A stretch of DNA of 34,981 nt from assembly GCA_009786575.1 (NCBI GenBank), contig WQRV01000010.1, forward strand, positions 1-34,981, written 5' to 3'. The notes below the pieces were generated by a model, which worked only from the letters and a program-made list of their open reading frames with translations, had not been told where the DNA came from and did not search any database. This document shows, piece by piece, positions 20,358 to 30,445 of the stretch (position 1 is the stretch's first letter; each line of letters opens with the position of its first letter). Both the position numbers and the translations under genes were made by a program. The DNA comes from Chitinispirillia bacterium (GTDB taxonomy: Bacteria; Fibrobacterota; Chitinivibrionia; Chitinivibrionales; Chitinispirillaceae).

Positions 20358-20603
20358 CGCCGCGCACGTGCCAACGCCGCACGTTCAGCAGGCCGGTAAG
20401 TACATATTGTAATTTTGAATTTGATGTGCCATTAAATTAAAACCAGCGGATTGCCCATTGCGGAAATATTTTTGTTTCGGATAACAGGATTTGTAAATAT
20501 AATAATAATAAACAATATAATTTTACAGCGTCCCATTGGTATTGCGGCTTTTCGGGGGAAAGGCGCATTAGATGTTACGTTGTAGAAAGAGGGGGGTTGT
20601 CTT

Positions 20604-22592
20604 ATGTTAGGCAATATCAAGTTAGGTCCCAAACTGATTGGCAGTTTCATGGTCATCGCCGTTATTGGCGCGTTTATCGGTGTTATGGGCATAAGAAGCA
20701 CCGTAGAGATTAACGCGATCGTCGATGAGCTGTATTTCAAGCGCCTCATTGCCCTCAGCGCTACAGACGATATTTCCTTAGGAATCATGCAGCTCCGCGT
20801 GGATACCTGGAGACTGGTGGCGATAAACAATGACAGCGAGCATAAGGTTACGGACGACGATGTCAGAGATGTGAAAGCGTTCATCGAAAAAGGGTTTGCC
20901 CAGTTAGACAGTACCATTTCGGACGATGAGGCGCGGAAAATACGGAACAAGCTATGGGCCGAGTACCAAAAGTACGCGCAGTTGGTAGCGAACATTATAA
21001 CCTTAACGGAGGCCGCCGAAAACAGGGCTGTTGTGCCGGCCAAATCTCAGGCGGCGCTCGGCGAGGCCGCGGTACAGGCCCATACCGCGTCCGACGTGGC
21101 GCGTGAGGCGGTCGTCATGAATGAAAAGCTGGCAAAGGCGGAGTGGGATAAAAGCGAGGTGGTTTACAAAAAGAACCGCGCCGCGCTCGTTATGCTCGTA
21201 TCATGCGGCGCGCTGCTCAGTATCCTGCTTGGGGTATTCCTGACGCGCCACATAACGCTACCGCTCAAAAAAGTGGTGGCGGAGCTCCACGAGATGAGCG
21301 GCGGCAACATGAGTGCGAAACTTGAACTGCACCGGGGCGACGAGGTCGGCACAATGGCCAATGCCATGGACGAATTCTCCGCGCACATGTACGAAGAGAT
21401 TGTCCATACCATGAAGATGATCTCCGACGGCGACCTGAGCGCCGAAGTCGCCATAGCCGGCCCCAGAGACGACATCGGCCCGGCGCTGAAAAATACCATA
21501 GAAACGCTGCGCAATATCCTGATAAACGACGGCGGGCGGGCCCTCGCGGCGGCTGCGAACAAAGACCTGACGCAGCATGTAGAAAACGACTACAAGGGCG
21601 AATTCGCGCGGATGAAGGAGAACATCAACACTTTGGTGAAGAACCTCGACGAGGCGATGGGGCAGGTATCGGAGGCGGTCGGGCAGGTGTCGAGCGCCAG
21701 CGGCGAGATCTCCAGCGGCGCGCAGGCTCTGGCGGAGGGCGCAAACGAGCAGGCGAGCTCGCTCGAAGAGATATCGTCGAGCCTCGAGGAGATGTCGTCC
21801 ATGACCAAGCAGAACGCCGACAACTCCACGCAGGCCAAGCACCTCATGGGCGAGGCCGGCGCGGCGGTAAACGAGGCCAACGCGGCTATGAAGCGCATGG
21901 CAGTAGCCATAAACGAGATCAAGACCTCGTCCGACAATACGGCGAAAATCCTCAAGACTATCGACGATATCGCCTTCCAGACGAACCTGCTCGCCCTCAA
22001 CGCCGCGGTAGAAGCGGCACGCGCGGGCGAGGCCGGCAAGGGCTTCGCGGTGGTCGCCGAAGAAGTCAGAAACCTCGCGATGCGCTCTGCCGAGGCATCG
22101 AAAAACACCGCCAGCATGATCGAGGAGTCTGTGAAAAACGCCGACGGCGGAGTGAAAATCACCGAGGAAGTCGCCAAGGCGCTCGACAAGTCTGTGATAA
22201 GCTCAAGCAAGGTGGCCGACCTCATAGCGGAGATCGCCGCCGCCTCAAACGAGCAGTCGCAGGGCGTCGAACAGATCAACGTCGCCGTGGCCTCCATGAA
22301 CACGGTAACACAGCAGAACGCCGCGAACTCCGAGGAGTCGGCGAGCGCGTCGGAAGAACTTTCGAGCCAGGCGGCAGAGCTCTCCAATATGGTACAGAGC
22401 TTCATCATCAGCTCCTCCGGCGGCAAGACACAGGCCAGAATGCCGGCGCGCTCGATGACAAAGAAGCTGGCGTCTATCCCCGACAAGAGGACGCAAAGCA
22501 TACAGGTCGCGAAGAAGCCAACCCAATCCATGAAAGCCGCCAAAGCCACGGAGGTTATCCCGCTGGACGATGACGAGCTGATGGATTTTTAA
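20604..22592 (+). CDS. Methyl-accepting chemotaxis protein
   Basis: Two TM segments, 4HB-type sensor, HAMP, signalling tip [42 protein letters not shown]. Confidence 0.95.
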   Translation: MLGNIKLGPKLIGSFMVIAVIGAFIGVMGIRSTVEINAIVDELYFKRLIALSATDDISLGIMQLRVDTWRLVAINNDSEHKVTDDDVRDVKAFIEKGFAQLDSTISDDEARKIRNKLWAEYQKYAQLVANIITLTEAAENRAVVPAKSQAALGEAAVQAHTASDVAREAVVMNEKLAKAEWDKSEVVYKKNRAALVMLVSCGALLSILLGVFLTRHITLPLKKVVAELHEMSGGNMSAKLELHRGDEVGTMANAMDEFSAHMYEEIVHTMKMISDGDLSAEVAIAGPRDDIGPALKNTIETLRNILINDGGRALAAAANKDLTQHVENDYKGEFARMKENINTLVKNLDEAMGQVSEAVGQVSSASGEISSGAQALAEGANEQASSLEEISSSLEEMSSMTKQNADNSTQAKHLMGEAGAAVNEANAAMKRMAVAINEIKTSSDNTAKILKTIDDIAFQTNLLALNAAVEAARAGEAGKGFAVVAEEVRNLAMRSAEASKNTASMIEESVKNADGGVKITEEVAKALDKSVISSSKVADLIAEIAAASNEQSQGVEQINVAVASMNTVTQQNAANSEESASASEELSSQAAELSNMVQSFIISSSGGKTQARMPARSMTKKLASIPDKRTQSIQVAKKPTQSMKAAKATEVIPLDDDELMDF

Positions 22593-22627
22593 TTGATGCC
22601 GGCGTATCTGTGAACTGAATCTGTGCA

Positions 22628-22657
22628 GGGACGGGTTTTACACCCGTCCCCTTTTTT
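22628..22657 (+). terminator. Rho-independent terminator after the MCP gene
   Basis: gggacgggt-ttta-cacccgtcccc followed by ttttttt. Confidence 0.85.
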
Positions 22658-22670
22658 TACTATAAAATCT

Positions 22671-24959
22671 CTATATCCTCACCCGCCCGTGAATCATCCT
22701 GTTATCGGCCTTCAGCCTGTAAACATACACTCCAGGCGCCATCTTACCCGTCTGCCAATTCAGCTGATGGCTGCCCGTCGCGTACTTTCCGCTTGTCAAC
22801 CTGCCAACTTCCTTGCCGGCGATATTGTAGACGCGAAGCTGTACGTTTCCTGCCTCCGGAAGGGTGAAATTGAACGCCACGTTCGAGCGCGAGAGTACAC
22901 GGTGGGTTACGGAGAGGCCGGGCCCGGGGCGGCCGGATTTTTTGGGGTCGGAAACATTTATGTATGATTCGTCGTATACAAAGACCGCCTCGATGTTGTA
23001 CTGCCCGTCGGGCGACAGGGATACGGTCAGCACGGAATCACCGAACTCCGTCCCGTTGACGAGCCACTTGTCTATGCGGTAGCCGGATTTGCCCCTGCCG
23101 CTTACCGTGATGGGGATGTTTGCGTAGTAGGTGCCGCTCCAGGGGTAGATTTGCGAATTTGTGCCGGGCAGTTTTGAGTCTACGGTTATCGAGTTTATCT
23201 TTATGAACCCGTGCGCGGTGTCGCTTACTAATGTAACGCTGCGGTCGTTGCCGGCGTTGAAATAGGTTCTCACGGTGTTGCGGTATGCTGCAGGCTTGCT
23301 TTGGTATAGGCCGCGAAGCCTTGTAATCTGGGTTTCCCATGTGGCGGCATCGAAAACGGCGGGTGCGCCGCCGAATCCGCCGCCTGAGGATGGAATGCCC
23401 CAGCGTTTGACGTGTGCGTCTGCCACGGGCCTTATGCTTGCCGCGATGCTGTCGATGACCGCGGCTGCCCTTTCGGGGTGGAGCGCGGAGTTCAGCATGT
23501 CCGGGAAGCGGTTGATGAAGCTGTTCTTTACGGATTCGTTCTTCATAAGGTTGAGGAACAGTTCGTTGCCCGGGTTGGACGCGGTAAAAAGTATGGCGAA
23601 TGTGGGTTCGCTGCTGCTGTTGCCCCATATTTCCATAATCTGGTCGAGGTCGCAGACGAGCCAGCGGAACCGCCCGTCGCGCCCCGCGGGCGCGTTTGCG
23701 TCGAAACTTTTGCGTTCGCGCCACATCTTATGGTTGTGGTGGGTGCCGCTCCGGCTGATGCCGTCAGCGTTGCCGAAGTACATCTGCACGGCGAAGAAGT
23801 CGAGGTAGCTGTCAACGTCCATCAGCCTGTGCATAGAATCCATTGCGGCGGAGTTTGAGAGGTCGTTATTTCTCGCGTATGCCGCCATGGCGCTGTAGGC
23901 GACGGTGTCTCCAGGTTCCGGCGTGAGTGAAACTCCGCTTGTTGTGCTGCTGTAGAAATCGAGGAGGTCAACGCTGTCGGGGTCTACGCCGTATGTTCTT
24001 TGCAGGTAGTGCTGGTCGTAGCGCTCCCTGAAGTTGTGCCACCCCCAAAACTCGCCGTTTATGAAGACGGTGACTGAGCGGAACGCCTGCGTGCCGACGT
24101 TAAGGTGGGAGATCATGTATTGCGCCGACGCGTCGCGTATGAGCGTCGCCTCGCAGTCGTTCCCGCCGCCGCGCAGCAGCAGCCGTTTGAAGGTATTGTA
24201 GGGGAGGTAGTGGAACAGCGGCCCGTTAAAAAAGTTGAGCGTTTCGGCCCCGTAGCTCTTGCGCGCGTAGACCCTCATGGTTTTTTGCGGGTTGCGCCTT
24301 GTCCATCCGCCGTGTATCCGGATCCCGGCGGTCTGGGCTATTACCGGCTGGCCGTCTGCCCTGAAGTACTCGAAACTGCTCTCGCGCTCCCAGTCGTCGC
24401 CTTTCATGTAGTAGTTGCCGGTCCCCGCGTTTCCTGTTTGATAATTTGCGCCGGGCACGTAGATGCCGCTGTCGTGCCCGAAGAACCCCATGCTGTCGGA
24501 GATTATCGAGACTATGGGCAGCGAGCGGAACGGGCTGTTGTCCGGGAACACGAAGAATGTGCCGCTTACGGTTGGGGATACGCTGCCGTCCTTGAACGCC
24601 GCGGCGCGGATGGCCGTCCCCTTGGCTACGTTCCCCGACGGCTCCCTCCACGTTATAACCTGCATCATGCCCGTCGCCGCGGGGTTGGTGCGGATCCTGG
24701 AGAAGACATTGGGGTCGCCGGTGCGGTCGGCGATATTAATCGTCCCGCTAAAAACAGGCGAATTATCGTTGGGTTCCGACCCGTTAGTAGTATAGCGTAT
24801 CACCGCCCCCTCCTCCCGGTGCGTTATCGCCAGCTCGAACGGCTCCCGGTAGACCCCCGGGGTATGAGAGAACCTGGGCGCACCGTCTAACCCCTGGCCA
24901 ATAACCGCCGTTACCGCGGCCGGGATGAAAAACAGCGCAAAAATATTTCGTGACGGCAT
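22671..24959 (-). CDS. Secreted CotH-kinase-family protein with chitobiase C-terminal-like domain and T9SS-type sorting tail
   Basis: FSHTPGVYREPFELAITHREEGAVIRYTTNGSEPN (CHB_HEX_C-like); LLRGGGNDCEATLIRDA, FINGEFWGWHNFRERYDQHYL, FRWLVCDLDQIM (CotH); tail MAPGVYVYRLKADNRMIHGRVRI. Confidence 0.85.
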   Translation of the reverse strand: MPSRNIFALFFIPAAVTAVIGQGLDGAPRFSHTPGVYREPFELAITHREEGAVIRYTTNGSEPNDNSPVFSGTINIADRTGDPNVFSRIRTNPAATGMMQVITWREPSGNVAKGTAIRAAAFKDGSVSPTVSGTFFVFPDNSPFRSLPIVSIISDSMGFFGHDSGIYVPGANYQTGNAGTGNYYMKGDDWERESSFEYFRADGQPVIAQTAGIRIHGGWTRRNPQKTMRVYARKSYGAETLNFFNGPLFHYLPYNTFKRLLLRGGGNDCEATLIRDASAQYMISHLNVGTQAFRSVTVFINGEFWGWHNFRERYDQHYLQRTYGVDPDSVDLLDFYSSTTSGVSLTPEPGDTVAYSAMAAYARNNDLSNSAAMDSMHRLMDVDSYLDFFAVQMYFGNADGISRSGTHHNHKMWRERKSFDANAPAGRDGRFRWLVCDLDQIMEIWGNSSSEPTFAILFTASNPGNELFLNLMKNESVKNSFINRFPDMLNSALHPERAAAVIDSIAASIRPVADAHVKRWGIPSSGGGFGGAPAVFDAATWETQITRLRGLYQSKPAAYRNTVRTYFNAGNDRSVTLVSDTAHGFIKINSITVDSKLPGTNSQIYPWSGTYYANIPITVSGRGKSGYRIDKWLVNGTEFGDSVLTVSLSPDGQYNIEAVFVYDESYINVSDPKKSGRPGPGLSVTHRVLSRSNVAFNFTLPEAGNVQLRVYNIAGKEVGRLTSGKYATGSHQLNWQTGKMAPGVYVYRLKADNRMIHGRVRI

Positions 24960-25107
24960 AGTTGCAGCTCCTTAATTGAGGTGGCCCGGCATATTGTTAC
25001 TATATAAAGATAATACACGGTTATAGATGTGGTCAAATTTATTAGGGGAGTTCAGCCAACCCCCAATTTACCGCGAATGGGACGGCATAAATTATATTAG
25101 GGAGACA

Positions 25108-25824
25108 ATGGATATGAACGATCAATCCCCTGAACACCCGTTCACACGTCTCGAGATGCTCGTCGGCTCCGAATGCCTGAAGGCGCTGGCTGATGCCGCG
25201 GTTATTCTGTTCGGCGTTGGAGGGGTGGGAAGCTGGTGCGCAGAGGCGCTGGTGCGGTCGGGGATATGCAGGTTAACGATTGTCGATTCGGACGATGTGG
25301 CGGTGACGAACATCAACCGCCAGCTCCCGGCTACATCCGCTACAGTCGGGCGGCCCAAGGTGGAGGTGATGGGGGAGCGGCTGCGTGAGATCAGCCCCGG
25401 TGCGCAGATCGTTACCCGGCAGCGTAAATACAGCTGGGAGGTCAAGGATGAGTTTGATCTTGGGGCGTATGATTATGTGATCGATGCGATTGACAGCCTC
25501 TCAAGCAAGGTGGAGCTGATAATAAACGCCAGCGCCGCCGGGGTTACGCTATTCTCCGCGCTCGGGGCGGCCTGCAAGATCGATCCGGGAATGATAAAGA
25601 CAACCTCTATCTGGAAGACCGACAGGTGCAAACTGGGGAGATTCGTCCGCAAAAGGCTGCGGCGGCGCGGGTTTGACGGGGATTTTTTGTGCGTCTGGAG
25701 CGGCGAGGAGTCCTATGTTCCAACGAACAAGAGCGTGAATGGCTCGCTGGTCCACGTGACCGGGGTGTTCGGGTTCACGCTGGCCGGGCTGGTAGTTCAG
25801 GACATCATAGCCAAAACACCCTAA
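25108..25824 (+). CDS. tcdA: tRNA threonylcarbamoyladenosine dehydratase-like (E1/ThiF fold)
   Basis: FTRLEMLVGSECLKALADAAVILFGVGGVGSWCAEALVRSGI, DSDDVAVTNINRQLPA, YVIDAIDSLSSK. Start at 25108 preferred (AGGGAG RBS) over 25027. Confidence 0.88.
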   Translation: MDMNDQSPEHPFTRLEMLVGSECLKALADAAVILFGVGGVGSWCAEALVRSGICRLTIVDSDDVAVTNINRQLPATSATVGRPKVEVMGERLREISPGAQIVTRQRKYSWEVKDEFDLGAYDYVIDAIDSLSSKVELIINASAAGVTLFSALGAACKIDPGMIKTTSIWKTDRCKLGRFVRKRLRRRGFDGDFLCVWSGEESYVPTNKSVNGSLVHVTGVFGFTLAGLVVQDIIAKTP

Positions 25825-26118
25825 ATGGGATCAAAAACGGCGTTTGGGGGCCGGGGCGGCATAATTAAAGGGATAATTCCATCCGTATTTGCCGTGCGGT
25901 GTGAAATGAAGGCGATACCAACACAAAACTGCAACAATTTACCGTCATTACAACAAACTGATGTAATCTGTCAACCTGTTGATATAATTATGATAAATAT
26001 GTATAATATTTGATTGATTTATGTCAAGGTCGGGATAAATTATTTTTACAAAAAAACGCTGTTTTTACCCCCAAAAACCGCGTTTTTCACTTTATTTCAA
26101 ACTATTTTTCAAAATCAC

Positions 26119-26147
26119 TTGATATTTAATCCGAATGTGGCTATACT
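26119..26147 (+). promoter_or_regulatory. Sigma70-like promoter for an unannotated short transcript
   Basis: TTGATA (26119-26124), 17-bp spacer, TATACT (26142-26147). Confidence 0.55.
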
Positions 26148-26212
26148 GAAATTAGATACCGTTTTTGATGTTGTGCAGTATCAAATTTTAACGGTTTTGG
26201 AGGGTTTGCACA

Positions 26213-26248
26213 ATGGGTCTTTTGCAGGGCGCGGCGGTTCTTAATTAA
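26213..26248 (+). CDS. Possible 11-aa micro-ORF (MGLLQGAAVLN)
   Basis: GGAGG (26199-26203), 9-nt spacing, ATG...TAA. Confidence 0.3.
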   Translation: MGLLQGAAVLN

Positions 26249-26295
26249 TGATCGTAATGTATATGAAATATAGAATTTTGGGGGGCAGTACCGGC

Positions 26296-26333
26296 GGGAG
26301 AGGGGTGTATAAAAACCCCTCCCCGTTTTTTTT
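26296..26333 (+). terminator. Rho-independent terminator
   Basis: gggagaggggt-gtataaaa-acccctcccc then gtttttttt. Confidence 0.85.
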
Positions 26334-26358
26334 ATTACGTGAATCCGTATAGGCGTCC

Positions 26359-27702
26359 TCATTCCGCGTAGAGGTCGTAGTCGCTCGCGCCTATGATTCT
26401 GGCGGGCAGGATTTGGCCTGTTTCGTAGCTGCCCGACCTGATGAAGACGCGGCCGTCAACTTCCGGGGCGTCGCCTTTTGTCCGCCCCTCATAATTAAAA
26501 TCGGGGTCATCGCTTATTCTGTCTATGATAATCTCCGTCTGGCTGCCCACTTTTGATTCGAGGATTTCGCGGCTGATTTCCTGCTGGGCCGACATCAGCT
26601 CTTCGCACCTTCTTTGCACGGTATTTGCGCGCGGGCGGCCCGGCATTGCGTATGCGGGGGTGCCCTCTTCGGGGGAGAAGGGGAAGACGCCCAATTTGTC
26701 GAAGCGTACGGCCTGTATAAATCGCGTCAGCTCGCCGAACTCTTTTTCAGTTTCGCCGGGGAACCCTGCGATGAATGACGTGCGGATCGTCGCGCCGTCC
26801 GCGTATTTTCTTATCCTGTCAATCATGGCATTGATGCCGCCCGACAGCGGCTGGCGGTTCATCGCGGTCAGTATATTGTCGTTTATGTGCTGCAGCGGGA
26901 TGTCAAAATACCGGCAGAGCCTGCTTTCGGACGCTATCAGTTTCAGCAGGTCGTCGCTTACCAATTGCGGGTGCAGGTACATCATCCTTATCCACGGGAA
27001 AGCGGTGCCTTTCAGCAATGATTCTAACAGGCGGACGAGGTTTGTGCCGATGTCCCTCCCGTAAAATGAGGTATCCTGTGCGACTAATATCAGTTCCCTA
27101 GTGCCCTGCCCGTAGAGCCACTTTGCTTCTTGCATTATATCGTCTATTCCCCGGCTCCTGAAGTTCCCCCGGATAGACGGTATGACGCAGAACGAGCATT
27201 TGTGTGAGCACCCTTCCGCTATCTTAAGGTACTGGGTTGACAGCGGTTCGGAGAGTATTCTTTTGAAAGATTTTTTAGGTTGAGAAATGCCGTTAATTGG
27301 CATTGATTGGGGTGATTCGTGCGCATCTTTGTTTTTAGCTGAGAAATTTTCTGCCAGGCCGGATAAGAGGTTTTCCCAGTCGTCAACCCCGGCCCATACA
27401 TCTACCTCCGGCAGCTGTTCTTTGACAAAGTCACGGTAGCGCTGGGAGAAGCAGCCGCTTACGATCAGCGTTTTGCACTGTCCCTTCTTGCGCAGTTCGG
27501 CCATTTCGAGTACGGTTTCTACTGCCTCTTCCTGGGCTTCTTTTATGAACGCGCAGGTATTGACTATGATGATGCCGGCGGCGGAGGCGTCTTCTGTGAT
27601 TTCGAATCCGTTAGAGGCGAAGAGCGCGAGGATGCGCTCTCCGTCGATTTGGTTTTTGCTGCAGCCGAGGTTTTGGATGGCCGCTGTTTTTTTACCGCTC
27701 AC
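26359..27702 (-). CDS. rimO: Ribosomal protein S12 methylthiotransferase
   Basis: LGCSKNQIDGERIL, VNTCAFIKEAQEEAVETVLEMAE, radical-SAM CSHKCSFCVIPSIRG, TRAM-like C-terminus. Confidence 0.95.
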   Translation of the reverse strand: MSGKKTAAIQNLGCSKNQIDGERILALFASNGFEITEDASAAGIIIVNTCAFIKEAQEEAVETVLEMAELRKKGQCKTLIVSGCFSQRYRDFVKEQLPEVDVWAGVDDWENLLSGLAENFSAKNKDAHESPQSMPINGISQPKKSFKRILSEPLSTQYLKIAEGCSHKCSFCVIPSIRGNFRSRGIDDIMQEAKWLYGQGTRELILVAQDTSFYGRDIGTNLVRLLESLLKGTAFPWIRMMYLHPQLVSDDLLKLIASESRLCRYFDIPLQHINDNILTAMNRQPLSGGINAMIDRIRKYADGATIRTSFIAGFPGETEKEFGELTRFIQAVRFDKLGVFPFSPEEGTPAYAMPGRPRANTVQRRCEELMSAQQEISREILESKVGSQTEIIIDRISDDPDFNYEGRTKGDAPEVDGRVFIRSGSYETGQILPARIIGASDYDLYAE

Positions 27703-28547
27703 CAGTCATCCGATCCCCATTCGTCCTTTGAGTTCTTCTTCGCCGGCTGGGGAGGCGGAGGGGGGTTGGCCGTAGAGGGCGTATGGGCGGGTTTAGCCGC
27801 GGGTGCCGGTGCCGGATTAGTGGGAGGCGGAGGCGGTGGTGCTGCATGTGCCGCCGGTGCCGGATGCGGCTGGGCGGGTTGTGCAGCGGGTGCCGGCGCA
27901 GACGCCGGTGCAGGGGCGGCCTGATACTGCTGGGCGGGGGCGCCCGTGCCGAAGCCTGAGCCTTTTACGCCCACGTCGTCGTTGGACTTCCTGTCTACCC
28001 AGTAGTCGTACCCGGCGGGCCGCAGCGCGGCTTCACCGAAGTCCCTCGCTTCCGACATCCCGCTGAAACCGCCAACGCGGACGCGGAAGAATACGCCGAA
28101 CAGGTCGGGGGTCGGGTTATGAACCGTGGCCACGTAGGCGGGGTAGCCCATGCCCTTCAGCTTTTTAACTAACCTGTTTGCCCCGGGCTCCGACGCGGTG
28201 GAGAGTATCTGCACCACATAGCGGCCTGAGGGGTTGAAACTCCACGTTCCGCCGCCGGCGCTGCCGGACGGCAGCGCCGCCCCGGCTCCCATGTGACGGC
28301 GGACGGGCTCGGCGGCCCCCGTTTTTGCCGTGGGGATAGATTCAGCCGCGGCCTTCTTGGAGTCGCTGATGTAAAATTCGTCAAAAATGTCGGAGGCTTT
28401 CTTCGACGGGGCAGACTCCGGTCTGGGCGGAACTTGGTCCTCGTCCTCGGCCGTCTCCTTCTTGTTACAGCCCGCTAACGCCAGCGCGGCAATCGCGGCG
28501 GCTGCGATAAAGTACTTCGTTTTTAGTGACATGGTCATTCCTTTCAT
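27699..28547 (-). CDS. SPOR-domain lipoprotein with Pro/Ala-rich C-terminal tail
   Basis: Lipobox ALAGC; RYVVQILSTASEPGANRLVKKLKGMGYPAYV...FFRVRVGGFSGMSEARDFG; low-complexity tail. Start could also be 28532. Confidence 0.75.
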   Translation of the reverse strand: MKGMTMSLKTKYFIAAAAIAALALAGCNKKETAEDEDQVPPRPESAPSKKASDIFDEFYISDSKKAAAESIPTAKTGAAEPVRRHMGAGAALPSGSAGGGTWSFNPSGRYVVQILSTASEPGANRLVKKLKGMGYPAYVATVHNPTPDLFGVFFRVRVGGFSGMSEARDFGEAALRPAGYDYWVDRKSNDDVGVKGSGFGTGAPAQQYQAAPAPASAPAPAAQPAQPHPAPAAHAAPPPPPPTNPAPAPAAKPAHTPSTANPPPPPQPAKKNSKDEWGSDDW

Positions 28548-28598
28548 TGGCCAATATAATAAAAATAATAAAAGATTATTGGCAATGTCAACTTTTTT

Positions 28599-29198
28599 TT
28601 AAATAACGCCCTTCGTGCTCGGCAGGGAGTCCGCCGCACGGGCGTTGATTTCACACGCTTCCGAGAGCGCCCGCCCAAACGCCTTGAACACCGCCTCAAG
28701 CGAATGGTGGCTGTTCCGGCCCCGCAAAAGGTCGATATGCACGGTCGCGGAGCAGTGGTCGCAGAACGACTTGAAGAAGTCCTCCGCAAGGTCGCACTCG
28801 AAATCGTTGATCCTCCGGTCGGTCAGAGGGACCGAGTAAATCAGGTTCGGGCGCCCCGAAATGTCGAGGCAGACCCGCGCCAGAGACTCGTCCATGGGCA
28901 CGTGCGCCGACCCGTAGCGCCGGATACCCCGCATATCCCCCAAAGCCTCCCGAAACGCCTGCCCGAGGCAGATGCCGATGTCCTCCGCGCTGTGGTGGAA
29001 GTCCACGTGCGTGTCGCCGTTGCAGGCAAGGCTCAGGTTGAACAGCCCGTGCCGCGCAAAGAGCGCCAGCATGTGGTCCATGAACCCGTTGCCGGACTGA
29101 ATATTGTTGTCAACCGCCGCATCCCCGTCGATCGTAAGGTCAAGGCTGATGTCGGTCTCCTTCGTCGTACGGACGACGTTTGCTTCGCGAATGCCCAT
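28599..29198 (-). CDS. hisB: Imidazoleglycerol-phosphate dehydratase
   Basis: GNGFMDHMLALFARHGLF, DVDFHHSAEDIGICLGQ-type metal site (HVDFHHSAEDIGICLG), SFCDHCSATVHIDLLRGRNSHHSLEAVFKAFGRAL. Confidence 0.96.
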   Translation of the reverse strand: MGIREANVVRTTKETDISLDLTIDGDAAVDNNIQSGNGFMDHMLALFARHGLFNLSLACNGDTHVDFHHSAEDIGICLGQAFREALGDMRGIRRYGSAHVPMDESLARVCLDISGRPNLIYSVPLTDRRINDFECDLAEDFFKSFCDHCSATVHIDLLRGRNSHHSLEAVFKAFGRALSEACEINARAADSLPSTKGVI

Positions 29199-29199
29199 A

Positions 29200-30312
29200 T
29201 TAATTGCCCCGGTTAAAAAATTTATCTATCGACTCACGTAATTTCAAATTTTCTTCCTTTGTCCCCACGCTTATCCTCAAACAATTCTCAAGCAGCGGGT
29301 AAGACGACACGTCCCGCACCAAAATCCCGTCTCCCCGCAAATGGCCGAACAATTCCTGCTTTTTGGGCGTGCGGACGAGGATGAAGTTCGCCTCGCTGGG
29401 GTAGACTTTGCCGAACGGTTTGGTTTTGAGGTATTGGTACAGGCTGTCCCGCTCGTCAACAAGCATTTTGACGGTATCTTTGACTATTGACACATTATTA
29501 AGGATGGTTGACGCCGCGTGTTCGGTGAAGAAGTTGATGTTGTAGGGGAGCTTGATCTTGTTGATCTCGGTGATCAGGTCCGCGTTGCCGATCATGTACC
29601 CTAACCGCAGCCCCGCCCCGGCCATTGCCTTGGAGAATGTGCGCGTGACGATTAAATTGGGGTAATCCGCCAGCAGTTTGACCCCGTCGAACCCTCCGAA
29701 CTCCATGTAAGCCTGATCAAAGATGCATATCCCGGTATGCGCGTCAAGTATCCCCCGCAGGTCATCTTCCGCAATAACATTTCCCACAGGGTTGTTGGGG
29801 GAGCAGATGACGAGGATCGCCCCGGGGTTGCCGGCCGCGGCTTTTTTGATGCCGCAGGCATCGTACTGTAAATCTTCGGTCAGGCTGACGTTCACCGCTT
29901 TTGCCCCCATCCCCTCGGCCAGCAGCCGGTAGACGGTGAAGGTGGGCTGGCAGATGATGACGGATTTGGCCTTGGCCGCGAACGAGAGGAGCAGTACGAG
30001 GAGCATCTCGTTGGAGCCGTTCCCGACAATCACGTTTTCCGCGCTTATTTCGCCCCCGCCGGCGTGCCTTGCCAGCGCCGCCCGGAGTTCTTCGGGGATG
30101 AAGTTGGGGTACCGGTTCCACGGCCGCCGCACAAAAAAATCCGCCGCTGCCCGCTTAACGTCTTGCGGCCAGTCGCACGGATTTTCGTTCTGGTTGAGCT
30201 TGATACCGCACTCTTCGGGCGTAAGGTGGTACGCCTTGAGGGCGCGGACGCTGTCGTTGACGAGCGTAACGGCCTGTTCAGATTTTTGTTTTTGCTTCGT
30301 CTGCGTCGGCAT
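29200..30312 (-). CDS. hisC: Histidinol-phosphate aminotransferase
   Basis: GIKLNQNENPCDWP, VGNGSNEML, CSPNNPVGN, TFSKAMAGAGLRLGYMIGN. Confidence 0.94.
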   Translation of the reverse strand: MPTQTKQKQKSEQAVTLVNDSVRALKAYHLTPEECGIKLNQNENPCDWPQDVKRAAADFFVRRPWNRYPNFIPEELRAALARHAGGGEISAENVIVGNGSNEMLLVLLLSFAAKAKSVIICQPTFTVYRLLAEGMGAKAVNVSLTEDLQYDACGIKKAAAGNPGAILVICSPNNPVGNVIAEDDLRGILDAHTGICIFDQAYMEFGGFDGVKLLADYPNLIVTRTFSKAMAGAGLRLGYMIGNADLITEINKIKLPYNINFFTEHAASTILNNVSIVKDTVKMLVDERDSLYQYLKTKPFGKVYPSEANFILVRTPKKQELFGHLRGDGILVRDVSSYPLLENCLRISVGTKEENLKLRESIDKFFNRGN

Positions 30313-30445
30313 AACGCTTCTTGACCCTCTCTGCCAGTTCTATTGTCACCTTTTCGATTTCGTTCAGTTCAATGGTGAGGTAGAATACCAGAGCTATGGA
30401 ACCGAGAAAGGCACCCACAAACAGTATTACCCAGAAAAATAGCAT
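30278..30445 (-). CDS. 55-aa single-TM membrane mini-protein overlapping the hisC start (absent from ORF track)
   Basis: MLFFWVILFVGAFLGSIALVFYLTIELNEIEKVTIELAERVKKRYADADEAKTKI; GGGGG upstream of ATG; N-terminal TM plus charged helix. Confidence 0.55.
   Translation of the reverse strand: MLFFWVILFVGAFLGSIALVFYLTIELNEIEKVTIELAERVKKRYADADEAKTKI

Noticed and set aside
26014-26244. 76-aa ORF between tcdA and rimO
   Set aside because: AT-rich frame with no RBS or domain; it overlaps the predicted promoter of the short transcript, so it is unlikely to be coding.
26150-26333. 6S RNA or tmRNA
   Set aside because: Transcript ends are not complementary as in 6S RNA, and there is no tRNA-like domain or tag-peptide frame as in tmRNA.
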